From contig CP129482.1 of NCBI GenBank assembly GCA_030583925.1, positions 496,001 through 560,000 of the forward strand: a stretch of DNA of 64,000 nucleotides, in the 5' to 3' direction. Below the pieces are notes generated by a model. It did not search any database. It saw only the letters and a program-made list of their open reading frames with translations, and was not told the DNA's origin. The translations under genes were made by a program, and so were the position numbers. The DNA is from Anaerolineales bacterium (lineage in GTDB: Bacteria > Chloroflexota > Anaerolineae > Anaerolineales > Villigracilaceae). Below are positions 1 through 9,456 of the stretch, piece after piece (positions within the stretch are counted from its first letter, which is position 1; the number at the start of each line of letters is the position of its first letter).

Positions 1-1
1 G

Positions 2-913
2 GTTGCATGTGGGACAACCCCCGCGCCAACTCAAACTTTCCCCGCGCCGACAGCAACTCAATTCTCTAATTCTCCCAATTCTCCCACTCTCACACAATTA
101 CCAATTATCGCGGAGCATCCCAGTGGGACCATTTACCAATTACCAACATCAACCTCAACCCCCAGTCTCCAATCTCCAGTCTCTAATTCTCCAATCCTCG
201 ACTGGAAAGACATGCCAGTCATTCCAACAAACATAGACGACTCGTTGCGCGATGTCTATAAGCTTGGATTGTCCCTCGGCAACGATCCTCACGCGTTTTC
301 ATTGTTTGGAGATTGCCAAGCGCGACCTGCTGAATTTTTCGGCGTCTTTGAAACGGACGAGGAATTATTTGCAAGTCTCTCCCCCGAATTGCAAGAAACT
401 GTTGACAACTTTCGCGGCTCGTTCAACCGTGAAAGCCCCACCGCGCAAGACGGCACAACACCAGGCGCGCTCCTGTGGACTCAATGGCATCAAGGAAAAT
501 TTACCTGCACGTTTGCCGAAACGCCCGTCGAATGTGAGTTGCGGATTCATCGTCCGTCGTTCGTCATCATTCAGATCGGCACGCACTTCGAGTCGCGCAA
601 CACGGACTATCTTCGACGCATCATCGAGCAATTGCTTGACGCGGGCGTTGTGCCGATTCTCGCGACGAAAGCCGATAATCGCGAGAAAGACGAACGCGTC
701 AACCGCGACATGGCAATGCTCGCCTCCGAATACGACCTTCCACTGTGGAATTTCTGGGCGGCTGTTTCAGATTTACCCAATCGCGGACTCTACACCCGCG
801 ACGACCGCCCCCTGCAAGGCGACATCTATCTCACCGACGAAGCCGCGCAAATCCATCGTATGACAGGGTTGGATGTATTGAATGCTGTTTGGCGTGCCGT
901 TACTGAAAAATAA
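2..913 (+). CDS. SGNH hydrolase-like lipoprotein, 5' end outside the window
   Basis: The frame is open from the first bases of the window, so the start lies upstream. The first visible residues are Val-Ala-Cys-Gly, which fit the end of a lipobox; the protein would then be a lipidated, surface-exposed lipoprotein. Residues up to about 70 form a Thr/Pro/Ser-rich linker made almost entirely of family C repeat DNA (52-200). The folded domain begins near the internal ATG at 212 and resembles SGNH/GDSL hydrolases of Chloroflexota lipoproteins: GNDPHAFSLFGDCQ near its start, GTHF and VVPILATKAD in the middle, PLWNFW later. The usual nucleophile position in the GDS motif reads GDC, so hydrolase activity is uncertain. 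An ATG start at 212 is possible but would discard the lipobox. Fold assignment is fairly sure, substrate unknown. Confidence 0.72.
   Translation, partial: VACGTTPAPTQTFPAPTATQFSNSPNSPTLTQLPIIAEHPSGTIYQLPTSTSTPSLQSPVSNSPILDWKDMPVIPTNIDDSLRDVYKLGLSLGNDPHAFSLFGDCQARPAEFFGVFETDEELFASLSPELQETVDNFRGSFNRESPTAQDGTTPGALLWTQWHQGKFTCTFAETPVECELRIHRPSFVIIQIGTHFESRNTDYLRRIIEQLLDAGVVPILATKADNREKDERVNRDMAMLASEYDLPLWNFWAAVSDLPNRGLYTRDDRPLQGDIYLTDEAAQIHRMTGLDVLNAVWRAVTEK
52..200 (+). repeat. Family C repeat array forming the lipoprotein linker
   Basis: Runs of AATTCTC, AATTACC and CCAGTCTC units inside the coding sequence. The stretch at 105-145 is the reverse complement of a composite unit seen between genes at 25375-25443, including the CATCCC...GTGGGAC core, which shows it is a mobile or copied block rather than chance bias. 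Confidence 0.8.
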
Positions 914-934
914 AAGACTCCCATTTGGGAGTCT
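905..934 (-). terminator. Intrinsic terminator after the 965-1207 gene
   Basis: An 8-bp hairpin (AGACTCCC, loop ATTT, GGGAGTCT; 915-934) is followed on the minus strand by a T-rich tail (905-914). It overlaps the stop codon of the plus-strand lipoprotein gene, and the hairpin may also serve that transcript, although no T-run follows on the plus side. Confidence 0.7.
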
Positions 935-964
935 ACCATTTCAACCTTACAACTTTCAAACCTT

Positions 965-1207
965 CTAACCTTTAAGTGGCGGCGCGTCTTTATCATACAC
1001 AAACACCTGAATATCCATTCCCTCTTTGTTCAACAGGTCAAGCGCGGGCTGGAAGGTCGCGTCTTTGATTTTTTGCATGTCGCCTGCAGGCGCGTATACG
1101 CTCAGCCGCGCCTCCTCGTCGGACATTTTGGCGGTCTTGACCTCCGCGCTCGCGCACGCGGCTTTGATCGTGTCGGTCATTTGTTTGATCGCATCGTCCA
1201 ACGACAT
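965..1207 (-). CDS. Small conserved hypothetical protein, 80 aa
   Basis: Not recognised. An 80-residue soluble protein with no signal peptide or membrane segment. It starts with an amphipathic helix (SLDDAIKQMTDTIKAAC) and ends with a predicted beta strand (IQVFVYD). An ATG start is preceded by a GGAG ribosome binding site, and an intrinsic terminator lies directly downstream, so it is probably a single-gene transcript. Coding bias matches its neighbours. No function can be assigned from the sequence. Confidence 0.65.
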   Translation of the reverse strand: MSLDDAIKQMTDTIKAACASAEVKTAKMSDEEARLSVYAPAGDMQKIKDATFQPALDLLNKEGMDIQVFVYDKDAPPLKG

Positions 1208-1242
1208 AAACGACTCCTTCCAAAACCTGTCTCAAAAACATC

Positions 1243-1326
1243 ATGTCACTCTGAGGGAGCGTTCGTTGCGACCGAAGAGTCTCTAACTTCGGTGGTAGAG
1301 ATGCTTCGCTTCGCTCAGCATGACAT
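1243..1326. repeat. Family B palindromic repeat
   Basis: The ends TGTCACTCTGAG and CTCAGCATGACA are near inverse complements, and the interior has CTTCGGT/ACCGAAG arms. It is the only copy of this family in the window and lies between the 965 gene and mutS2. Confidence 0.7.
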
Positions 1327-1337
1327 TTTTGAGATGA

Positions 1338-1407
1338 CTTCTAATTCTCCAATCCTCTAGTTCTCTTTCACCAGCGGAGATTGCTTCTCGAAGTCTCGCA
1401 ATGACAT
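1338..1407. repeat. Family C unit followed by half of a family A element at the mutS2 stop
   Basis: TCTAATTCTCCAATCC-type units (1338-1366) are followed by one arm of family A (GGAGATTGCTTC...CTCGCAATGACA, 1376-1407). The A arm ends at the mutS2 stop codon: read on the minus strand, TAA runs directly into TGTCATTGCGAG. Confidence 0.75.
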
Positions 1408-3806
1408 TACTTCGCCATCTTCGCAACGGTCACGCCTGCGCCGCCTTCGTTATCTTTCGGCTCCTCGAACGACGCGACATACTCGCTCGACTTCAGCGCG
1501 TTCCTCACCGCGTCGCGCAGCTTGCCTGTCCCTTTGCCGTGCACGATTCGCACGAACAGCAGCCCCGCCGAATATGCGCGCTCAAGATATTTCTCCAACT
1601 CATCGAGTCCCTCGTCCACCAATTTGCCGCGCAGGTTTAATTCCAATCCAGGTGACTTCGTCGAGTCAAAGGTCGCAGGTCGAAGGTCGCTTGACTTTTG
1701 ACTTTCGACTTTCGACTCACTGCCCGACTTCCTCACCAACTCCGACATCCTCGCCCTCACGCGCAGACTCCCCACCTGCACCTCCGCATCGGACTCACTT
1801 ACGGCTGTCACCACACCTTCTGCATTCAACGTGCTGACGAGGACGCGCTCCCCAAGTGACAATGGACGATGGACGTTAGACGATGATGGTCCATGGTCTA
1901 TCGTCTGCCGTCTTTCCACAGGCGCTTCAACTTTTTTCTCAACCTGTTCGATCTTCTCTTCAATGGACTTGATGGCTTCGAGAGGTTGTTTGGCTTTCTT
2001 CAATTGTGATTTGAGTGAATCGATATTGCTTTTCAACACAGCCACTTCGAGCTCTCCCTCGGCGCGGGCTTTGGCGAGGACGTCGCGGCGTTCGTCTTCG
2101 ATTTTTTCGAGTCGCTTTTGCAGATCGGCGTTTTGCGCTTCGAGTTTGTCACGCGCTTTTTCCAGTTTTTGGCGTTCGCGCGAGGTGCGGTTGCGTTCCT
2201 TGCGGATGTCGTCTAGCAGTTTGTCGGCGCGGAGGGCTTCGGGGTTGACGTCGCTTTTCGCTGCCGCGACAATTTTCCCGTCGAGACCGAGGCGTGTGGC
2301 GATGGCGAGGGCGTTCGAGCGTCCAGGGAGTCCGATGGTGAGGTGATAGGTCGGGCGGAGAGTCTTGATATCGAATTCCAACGAGGCGTTGACCACGCCG
2401 TCTGTCGAATGGGCGAACGTTTTGAGTTCGGGGTAATGCGTTGCGACGAGAGTCATGCATCCCGTTTCGAGCAGGTGGTTGAGAATGGCGCGGGCGAGCG
2501 CGGCGCCCTCTTGCGGATCGGTGCCCGAGCCGAGTTCGTCGAAGATGACCAGCGAGCGCGAGTCAATGTGTTTGAGGATGCGGATGATGTTGGTGATGTG
2601 ACCGCTGAACGTGCTGAGCGATTGTTCGATGGATTGTTCGTCGCCGATGTCGGCGAAGACGCGGTGAAAAAACGGAATCTCCGAGCCGCTTTGCGCGGGG
2701 ATGTGCAATCCGCTTTGCGCCATGAGGGCGAGCAAGCCGACGGTTTTGAGCGACACTGTTTTGCCGCCCGTGTTGGGACCCGTGATGACGATGGCGCGCG
2801 TGCCGTCTTTGGGGTTGATGTCAATCGGCACGACGGTTTGAGGGTCGAGCAATGGGTGTCTTGCTTTAAGAAGATGAAAGACGAAAGAAGAAAGATTGGT
2901 CTCGTTCTTTCCTCTTTCCTCTTTCTTTTCGTGAAGTATCGGCTCTGACGCCTTGAGTTCATCCGCGTACTTCGCTTTCGCAAAGACCAGATCGAGCATG
3001 GCGAGATTTTCGATGCCGTATTTGAACTCTTCGGCGTGTTCGCCAACTTGCGCGGAAACTTCGGCGAGGATTCTTCGTTCCTCGTCGCGGGCTTTCAATT
3101 CGAGTTCACGCAGCTCGTTGTTGAGTTCGACGACGGGCAACGGTTCGACGAACAACGTCGCGCCGCTGGAGGATTGATCGTGGACGACGGCTTTGATGCT
3201 CCCTTTGAATTCGGCGCGCAAGGGAATCACATAACGTCCGTCGCGTTGGGTGATGATCGGTTCCTGCAACTTGTTCGCCGACTCGGTGAGATAACGTTGC
3301 AAGCGCGACATCAACCGTCCGTGCGACACTTTGATCTCGCGGCGCAGGTCGGCGAGTTTGGGCGAGGCGGAGTCCAGCACTTCGCCTCGGTCGGAGAGGA
3401 TGCGCGTGACCGCGTCCACGATTCCGTGGGGGTCGGGCAAACCAGCCGCAAGTTGGGAAAGACGCGGGAACTCGTCCGTTTTGCGTTCGAGGGATTTTTT
3501 CAACTCGCGGCATGAGATCAACGTGGATTTTATATCCAGCAGTTGTTCGGGGTCGAGGACGCCGCCGCGCGCGGCGAGGTCAACGGCTTGGCGGATGTCG
3601 TGCGCGCCGCCGATCCCGACGTTGTCGTTCGTCGAAAATAACAAGCGCGCCTCAGTTGTCTCAGCGAGCCGCGCAAGCGCGAGGTCGAACGAATCGGTGG
3701 GTTCGAGGGCGAGCGCCAATTCCATCGACGCGGAAAAATCGCAAAAGGCTTTTAGCCGTTCGCGGATCTTGTCGTATTCGAGGACGTGCAGAGTTTTCGA
3801 GTCCAT
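1407..3806 (-). CDS. mutS2: Endonuclease MutS2
   Basis: A MutS2-family ATPase/nuclease, known for suppressing homologous recombination and for rescuing collided ribosomes. Walker A GPNTGGKT lies near residues 342-349 and the Walker B/signature region FDELGSGTDP near 424. A coiled coil rich in Lys/Glu follows (about 520-630), then a C-terminal Smr nuclease domain with LNLRGKLVDEG and IVHGKGTGKLR. The start is set at ATG 3806 (MDSKTLHVLEYDKI), where family homology begins; an upstream in-frame ATG at 3890 reads through repeat DNA. Three short insertions of repeat families J (about residues 292-312), I (631-650) and H (696-711) sit in frame, in loops outside the motifs, and bring the length to 799 aa. 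No ribosome binding site is visible; a TAAATT hexamer 8 bases upstream suggests a leaderless mRNA. Confidence 0.95.
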   Translation of the reverse strand: MDSKTLHVLEYDKIRERLKAFCDFSASMELALALEPTDSFDLALARLAETTEARLLFSTNDNVGIGGAHDIRQAVDLAARGGVLDPEQLLDIKSTLISCRELKKSLERKTDEFPRLSQLAAGLPDPHGIVDAVTRILSDRGEVLDSASPKLADLRREIKVSHGRLMSRLQRYLTESANKLQEPIITQRDGRYVIPLRAEFKGSIKAVVHDQSSSGATLFVEPLPVVELNNELRELELKARDEERRILAEVSAQVGEHAEEFKYGIENLAMLDLVFAKAKYADELKASEPILHEKKEERGKNETNLSSFVFHLLKARHPLLDPQTVVPIDINPKDGTRAIVITGPNTGGKTVSLKTVGLLALMAQSGLHIPAQSGSEIPFFHRVFADIGDEQSIEQSLSTFSGHITNIIRILKHIDSRSLVIFDELGSGTDPQEGAALARAILNHLLETGCMTLVATHYPELKTFAHSTDGVVNASLEFDIKTLRPTYHLTIGLPGRSNALAIATRLGLDGKIVAAAKSDVNPEALRADKLLDDIRKERNRTSRERQKLEKARDKLEAQNADLQKRLEKIEDERRDVLAKARAEGELEVAVLKSNIDSLKSQLKKAKQPLEAIKSIEEKIEQVEKKVEAPVERRQTIDHGPSSSNVHRPLSLGERVLVSTLNAEGVVTAVSESDAEVQVGSLRVRARMSELVRKSGSESKVESQKSSDLRPATFDSTKSPGLELNLRGKLVDEGLDELEKYLERAYSAGLLFVRIVHGKGTGKLRDAVRNALKSSEYVASFEEPKDNEGGAGVTVAKMAK
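1673..1719. repeat. Family H repeat inside mutS2
   Basis: AAGTCGAAAGTC-type units on the minus strand, facing their own inverse on the other side. It encodes a Ser/Lys-rich stretch just before the Smr domain and keeps the frame. Confidence 0.65.
1857..1913. repeat. Family I repeat inside mutS2
   Basis: ATGGACGATGGACGTTAGACG followed by inverse-type units (GGTCCATGGTC). It encodes the sequence around DHGPSSSNVHRP, which has no counterpart that I know in other MutS2 proteins. Confidence 0.65.
2869..2931. repeat. Family J repeat inside mutS2
   Basis: AAGAAGATGAAAGACG...CTTTCCTCTTTC forms an inverted pair of purine and pyrimidine runs. It inserts about 20 residues (KKEERGKNETNLSSF) before the conserved ARHPLLDP motif. 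Confidence 0.7.
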
Positions 3807-3817
3807 TGCGGGGGAAT

Positions 3818-3965
3818 TTAACCACAAACCCCCAAAAGGCACAAAGAGAAAAGGAGAAGATTGTAGCCACACCGTTCGTGCCGCGAGCACGACGGTGCGA
3901 GACGGCAGAGAGCACAGAGATTCTGAGATAAAAAACTCTGAGTTCTCTGTGACCTCTGTGGCTGA
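3818..3965. repeat. Family E repeat cluster between the cyclase gene and mutS2
   Basis: Contains AACCACAAACC...GGCACAAAG near 3818-3856, a GTTCGTGCC/GGTGCGAG palindrome (3868-3905) and a typical E unit with CACAGAG and CTCTGTGG arms (3905-3965). The 163-base intergenic region is almost wholly repeat-derived. Confidence 0.7.
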
Positions 3966-3969
3966 TAAA

Positions 3970-4734
3970 TTATCCGTGAATGACGCGCACGCGGACGGGT
4001 TCGCTGATACCTTTCAACTCGAGACTTTTCGATTCGTACGCGTTTGCATCTGCCCCAGCCTCGTTGAGCGCTTTCTCGCTGACGACGATCTCGCCCGCCG
4101 CGGCTTTGGAAGCGAGTCGCGCCGCGAGGTTGACCTCATCCCCGATGGCGGAGATGTTGATCAAGCCGTCTGCCGCGCCCATCGCGCCGAAGAAGGCAAC
4201 GCCCGCGTGCACGCCGATGCCGACGGGGATATTCTGTTCCTTCATTATCTTCGACATTTTCTGTGCGGCGTCCAAGGTTCGTTTGACGTATTGAGGTCCT
4301 GCAAAGCCCGCGCCCCAGAACGCGGCGACCGCGTCGCCTGCCAATTTTTCCACCAAGCCATCCTCGCTCGTGATGATTTTGGTTGATTCGATATAGAAGT
4401 GGTTGATGAGTCGGCTGAAGTCCATCGGGCTCATTTGTTCCGAAAGGGCAGTGGAGCCGCGCACGTCCGCGAACAGCATGGACATTGCCACTTCGGCTCC
4501 ACCTGGGTTAGAACTGGCAAATTCTTCGCACAAATTGCAAAAGCGCGGGTTCAGGCTCGAGCGTTTTTTGCCATACACCGCGCGGACAAAAACAGCCCCA
4601 ACCCCTTCGAACGGCGCGTTACAAAATTTACAACGCGGGTCATGCGGCAAGAGACGAAATCTGTGCATGATTCGTTTTTCCGCGCTGAAGGCGTCGGTGG
4701 TGAACCACTCGCGCCAGAGTTGTTCGGTATCCAT
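3970..4734 (-). CDS. Class III adenylate/guanylate cyclase with N-terminal Cys motifs
   Basis: A class III nucleotidyl cyclase, predicted to make cAMP (or cGMP) in the cytosol. The catalytic domain starts near residue 80 with MSMLFADVRGSTALSEQM, followed by EKLAGDAVAAFWGAG and GDEVNLAARL; Asp residues for metal binding are present in FADVRG and AGDAV. The N-terminus has paired CxxC motifs (CKFC, CNLC) spaced like a zinc ribbon or a metal sensor. The ATG at 4734 is chosen because GGGAG lies 7 bases upstream. A GTG at 4755 overlaps the TGA of the upstream kinase gene and is the alternative. Transcription with the kinase gene suggests a joint signalling role, which is inferred. Confidence 0.9.
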   Translation of the reverse strand: MDTEQLWREWFTTDAFSAEKRIMHRFRLLPHDPRCKFCNAPFEGVGAVFVRAVYGKKRSSLNPRFCNLCEEFASSNPGGAEVAMSMLFADVRGSTALSEQMSPMDFSRLINHFYIESTKIITSEDGLVEKLAGDAVAAFWGAGFAGPQYVKRTLDAAQKMSKIMKEQNIPVGIGVHAGVAFFGAMGAADGLINISAIGDEVNLAARLASKAAAGEIVVSEKALNEAGADANAYESKSLELKGISEPVRVRVIHG

Positions 4735-4751
4735 CGGGTTCTCCCGAATCT

Positions 4752-6440
<1,689 letters not shown>

Positions 6441-6512
6441 GCGGGTTTCCTTGACTTTTGCTTCTAATGCCAATTCTACAACATTTCCCCGTTATTTTTA
6501 CTGCGATCATTG

Positions 6513-6540
6513 TTGACTCTGGTTTGATTTTGCCTATACT
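6513..6540 (+). promoter_or_regulatory. Promoter for the UPF0173 hydrolase gene
   Basis: TTGACT, 16-base spacer, TATACT. It lies 60 bases upstream of the start at 6600 and divergent from the kinase gene. Confidence 0.65.
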
Positions 6541-6599
6541 TACGGAAGATACCCCTGCAGAGGTCGCGCCTTTGCAAATTCCGAAAAAAGGAGTCACTC

Positions 6600-7286
6600 A
6601 TGACGAACAAATTAACCTGGTATGGACATGCCGCGCTCGGGCTCGAGACGGGCGGATACAAACTCATCGTTGATCCGTTCTTTAGCGGGAATCCGTCCGC
6701 TTCGCTTTCGCCTGAGACGGTCGAGGCTGACTTTATTCTTATCAGCCACGGACACGGCGATCACGTGGGCGATGGCGTTGCAATCGCAAAGCGTACTGGC
6801 GCGCTGGTTATCAGCAACTTTGAGATCGCCGCGTGGTTCGAGGGTCAGGGCGCTCCAAAGACTCACGGTCAGCATATCGGCGGCGGGTTCAAACATCCGT
6901 TTGGTTATCTCAAACTGACGCTTGCTTTGCATGGCTCGGCATTGCCCGATGGTTCGAACGGGGGAAATCCCTGCGGGTTTTTGCTCACGACCAACGACGG
7001 CAAAAAGATCTATTTGGCGCAGGATACGGGGTTGTTCGGCGATATGAAGTTGATCGGCGAAGAAGGTCTCGACTTGGCGGTGATTCCCATCGGCGATAAT
7101 TACACCATGGGACCCGACGACGCGCTGCGCGCCGTCAAATTGTTGCAACCGAAAATCGTGATACCCATTCACTACAACACTTGGGATTTGCTGGCGCAGG
7201 ACGCGGACGCCTGGGCACAGCGAGTGCAAAAAGAAACAAACACAAAAGTCGTCGTGTTGAAGCCGAACGAGAGTTTTTCGGTTTAG
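6600..7286 (+). CDS. UPF0173-family metal-dependent hydrolase
   Basis: A 228-residue metallo-beta-lactamase-fold protein. The N-terminus LTWYGHAALGLETGGYKLIVDPF and the metal-binding SHGHGDHVGD (about 44-53) are typical of UPF0173 (YtkL-like). Further motifs are LAQDTGLFGDM and a late VIPIHYNTWD. These proteins are cytosolic and predicted to bind two metals; the physiological substrate is unknown. The ATG is preceded by AAAAGGAG. Its own promoter lies at 6513-6540 and a terminator at 7356-7386, so it is probably monocistronic. Confidence 0.9.
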   Translation: MTNKLTWYGHAALGLETGGYKLIVDPFFSGNPSASLSPETVEADFILISHGHGDHVGDGVAIAKRTGALVISNFEIAAWFEGQGAPKTHGQHIGGGFKHPFGYLKLTLALHGSALPDGSNGGNPCGFLLTTNDGKKIYLAQDTGLFGDMKLIGEEGLDLAVIPIGDNYTMGPDDALRAVKLLQPKIVIPIHYNTWDLLAQDADAWAQRVQKETNTKVVVLKPNESFSV

Positions 7287-7297
7287 ACGAACAGTGT

Positions 7298-7305
7298 GTT
7301 ATACT
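7298..7305 (+). promoter_or_regulatory. Extended -10 element upstream of the helicase leader
   Basis: TGTTATACT followed by CCCGCC. The same TATAAT-CCCGC arrangement occurs before rpsB (57186) and tRNA-Asn (63398), which suggests a recurring promoter core. No clear -35 is seen. Confidence 0.45.
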
Positions 7306-7355
7306 CCCGCCGCTGTTACAAATCTGGGAATTGTTTTGACACACTCCGAACGAAC

Positions 7356-7386
7356 GCCCGATGAAGTTGACTCGGGCTTTTTTGTT
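7356..7386 (+). terminator. Intrinsic terminator between the hydrolase gene and the helicase gene
   Basis: GCCCGA/TCGGGC hairpin (7356-7361 with 7372-7377) followed by TTTTTTGTT. It is either the end of the hydrolase transcript or an attenuator for a helicase transcript started at about 7310. Confidence 0.8.
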
Positions 7387-7465
7387 GGGCGGGCTGACCT
7401 GCAAAGGAAGGCTTGGTTTGCAAGAAGGAAGTGAAAACGGAGTCGTCAAAATTTCCAAAACGATC

Positions 7466-7557
7466 CGTCATTGCGAGGAGGGCGTAGCCCGACGAAGCAA
7501 TCCCCACTTCGATGAGGAAGATTGCTTCGTGGCGCTGAAGCGCCACTCGCAATGACG
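7466..7557. repeat. Family A palindromic repeat
   Basis: Complete element with CGTCATTGCGAGG and CTCGCAATGACG ends and GAAGCAATC/GATTGCTTC inner arms. It ends 17 bases before the helicase start codon, so it would fold in that leader. Confidence 0.85.
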
Positions 7558-7574
7558 GGGTAAAAAGGAAACTG

Positions 7575-9266
7575 ATGACAACCGAATTTACTTCTCTCAA
7601 CCTGCGTGACGAGATCATGCAGGCAATTGCCGAACTCGGCTATTCCACGCCGACGCCCATTCAAGCGGGAATGATTCCGCTCATGCTCACAGGCGTGGAT
7701 GTAGTGGGTCAAGCCCAAACAGGCACAGGCAAAACTGCCGCGTTCGCTCTCCCCATCTTAAATAATTTTCAACGACAAAAGAATCCACAGGCATTGGTGC
7801 TCGCTCCCACGCGCGAACTCGCATTGCAAGTTGCCGATTCGATCAACGAATACGGCAAACACCTCCACGTGCGCGTCCTCGCCGTCTATGGCGGTCAGCC
7901 GTACGGTCCGCAGATCGGCAGTCTCAAACGCGGCGTGGATATCGTCGTTGGCACGCCTGGGCGCTTGAACGATCTGCTCGAACGCAAAGTTTTGGTTTTG
8001 AGCGACATCAAAACCGTTGTGCTCGATGAAGCCGATGAAATGCTGAATATGGGATTCGTAGAGGAAGTGGAAAAAATCCTTGCGACGACTCCAGCGGAGC
8101 GACAAACCGCATTGTTCAGCGCCACCATGCCTCAGCGGATTCGCAAACTCGCAGATCGCTTCATGCGGGACCCTCAAACTGTTGCAGTTAAAAGAAGCGC
8201 TCTTGCCGCCTCAGCCATCGAACAGCGCTACTACCTCGTCCACGAAGCGGACAAGACCAACGCGCTCACGCGTCTCTTCGAGATCGAGCCCATCACCAGC
8301 GCGCTGATCTTCGCTCGCACCCGCGCCGAAACCGCCACTCTGGCAAACGACCTCGTCGTGCGCGGCATCCCTGCCGAAGCGATTCACGGTGACTTGGATC
8401 AAAACGCCCGTGAGCGCGTGCTCGGACGGTTCCGCGCCAATCAACTCAAAGTGCTGGTCGCGACCGACGTCGCCGCGCGAGGGTTGGACATTGACGATAT
8501 TTCGCACGTGTTCAATTACCATTTGCCCGACGATGCCGAAGTGTACATTCATCGCATTGGACGAACGGGACGCGCAGGCAAGACAGGCGTCGCCATCACG
8601 TTACTCGCGCCGCGCGAGAAGCGTCGCTTGCGCGAGGTGGAGGCGTTGACCAAACAGCAGGTGACGAAAATGGAAATCCCTTCGGTTGGCGATATTCACC
8701 GTCATCGTGAGGCAAAAGTGGTCGAAACGCTAAAAGTCTGGCTTGGGCGCGGACGGTTCAAGCGCGAGCTCGAAATGGCGCAGGAACTTGTCGCGGCGGG
8801 GCATGATCCGTTGGATATTGCCGCGGCGGCGATCAAGATCGCACGGGCGGATGAAAAGCAGAGACCGATTGCGGAAATCTCGGAAGTGAAGGCTGAATTT
8901 AAAAGGAAAGAAGAACCCTTCAGCTCCGCTCAGGGCAGGCGAGGAAAGAGGGAAAAGTTCGGGCGGCGCGAAGAGTCGGGGAGGGGAGGCAGACCGACCC
9001 TGAGGTCACGAGGCGACACGTCTCACGAGGCGGGGATGGTGCGCTTGAAGGTGAACAAAGGCAAGTCGAGCGGCATCCGCCCGAACGACATCGTCGGCAC
9101 GATCGCCTTCCACGCCAACATCCCAGGCTACACCATCGGGAAGATCCGCATCGAGGATAAGTTCACGTTGGTGGATATCCCCGAGGATTTGGTGGAGCAG
9201 GTGTTGACGCATAACGGGAATTATCGGCTGGGCAAGGAAAAACTAACCCTGACGAAGGCGAAATGA
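7575..9266 (+). CDS. deaD: DEAD-box ATP-dependent RNA helicase
   Basis: A DeaD/CsdA-type helicase that unwinds RNA in ribosome assembly and cold adaptation. Motifs in order: Q-motif with PTPIQ, AQTGTGKT, PTRELA, TPGRL, LDEADEML, SATMP, ARTRAET, VATDVAARGLDI and HRIGRTGRAG (near residue 325). Residues 440-486 form a basic, disordered linker that contains a repeat-like insert (FSSAQGRRGKREK; RSRGDTSHEAG). The C-terminus (about 487-563) is a DbpA-type RNA-binding domain ending ahead of TLTKAK. AAAAGGAAACTG precedes the ATG. An intrinsic terminator and a family A hairpin lie in the leader, so cold-dependent read-through is possible; this is an inference. Confidence 0.95.
   Translation: MTTEFTSLNLRDEIMQAIAELGYSTPTPIQAGMIPLMLTGVDVVGQAQTGTGKTAAFALPILNNFQRQKNPQALVLAPTRELALQVADSINEYGKHLHVRVLAVYGGQPYGPQIGSLKRGVDIVVGTPGRLNDLLERKVLVLSDIKTVVLDEADEMLNMGFVEEVEKILATTPAERQTALFSATMPQRIRKLADRFMRDPQTVAVKRSALAASAIEQRYYLVHEADKTNALTRLFEIEPITSALIFARTRAETATLANDLVVRGIPAEAIHGDLDQNARERVLGRFRANQLKVLVATDVAARGLDIDDISHVFNYHLPDDAEVYIHRIGRTGRAGKTGVAITLLAPREKRRLREVEALTKQQVTKMEIPSVGDIHRHREAKVVETLKVWLGRGRFKRELEMAQELVAAGHDPLDIAAAAIKIARADEKQRPIAEISEVKAEFKRKEEPFSSAQGRRGKREKFGRREESGRGGRPTLRSRGDTSHEAGMVRLKVNKGKSSGIRPNDIVGTIAFHANIPGYTIGKIRIEDKFTLVDIPEDLVEQVLTHNGNYRLGKEKLTLTKAK
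8907..9034. repeat. Repeat-like insert in the helicase linker
   Basis: CTTCAGCTCCGCTCAGGG and GACACGTCTCACGAGGCG are short palindromic blocks that resemble the intergenic boilerplate elsewhere in the window. They code for the low-complexity basic linker. Only one copy is present here, so the family is unproven. Confidence 0.4.
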
Positions 9267-9280
9267 AGTTAAGAATTTCA

Positions 9281-9309
9281 TTGACACTGCGCTTCAGTCA
9301 TGTTATCGT
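9281..9309 (+). promoter_or_regulatory. Promoter upstream of the cold-shock gene
   Basis: TTGACA (9281-9286), 17-base spacer, TATCGT (9304-9309). It lies about 150 bases upstream of the cold-shock start, giving a leader that contains the terminator at 9352-9387. Confidence 0.6.
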
Positions 9310-9351
9310 TGGCGGCGTAGGATACCAGTAGTTTGCTTTGGAAGTACCAGA

Positions 9352-9387
9352 ACGGCTTACGGTTGATCCGTGAGCCGTTTTTGTTTT
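9352..9387 (+). terminator. Intrinsic terminator in the cold-shock gene leader
   Basis: An 11-bp hairpin with one G-U pair (ACGGCTTACGG / CCGTGAGCCGT) is followed by TTTTTGTTTT. It lies between the promoter at 9281 and the start codon at 9457. It could release a short RNA of about 70 bases or attenuate the gene. Confidence 0.8.
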
Positions 9388-9456
9388 GCCGTTGCGGCGC
9401 TCCGATGCAATACCAATGGTTACCTCCATATTTTTTTATTGCCATAGGAGGCAAAC

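Noticed and set aside
3..236. A plus-strand open frame of 77 codons at the left edge
   Set aside because: Another frame is open from base 2, with a lipobox-like VAC and continuity into the SGNH-like protein, and it fits coding use; the 77-codon frame lies in repeat DNA.
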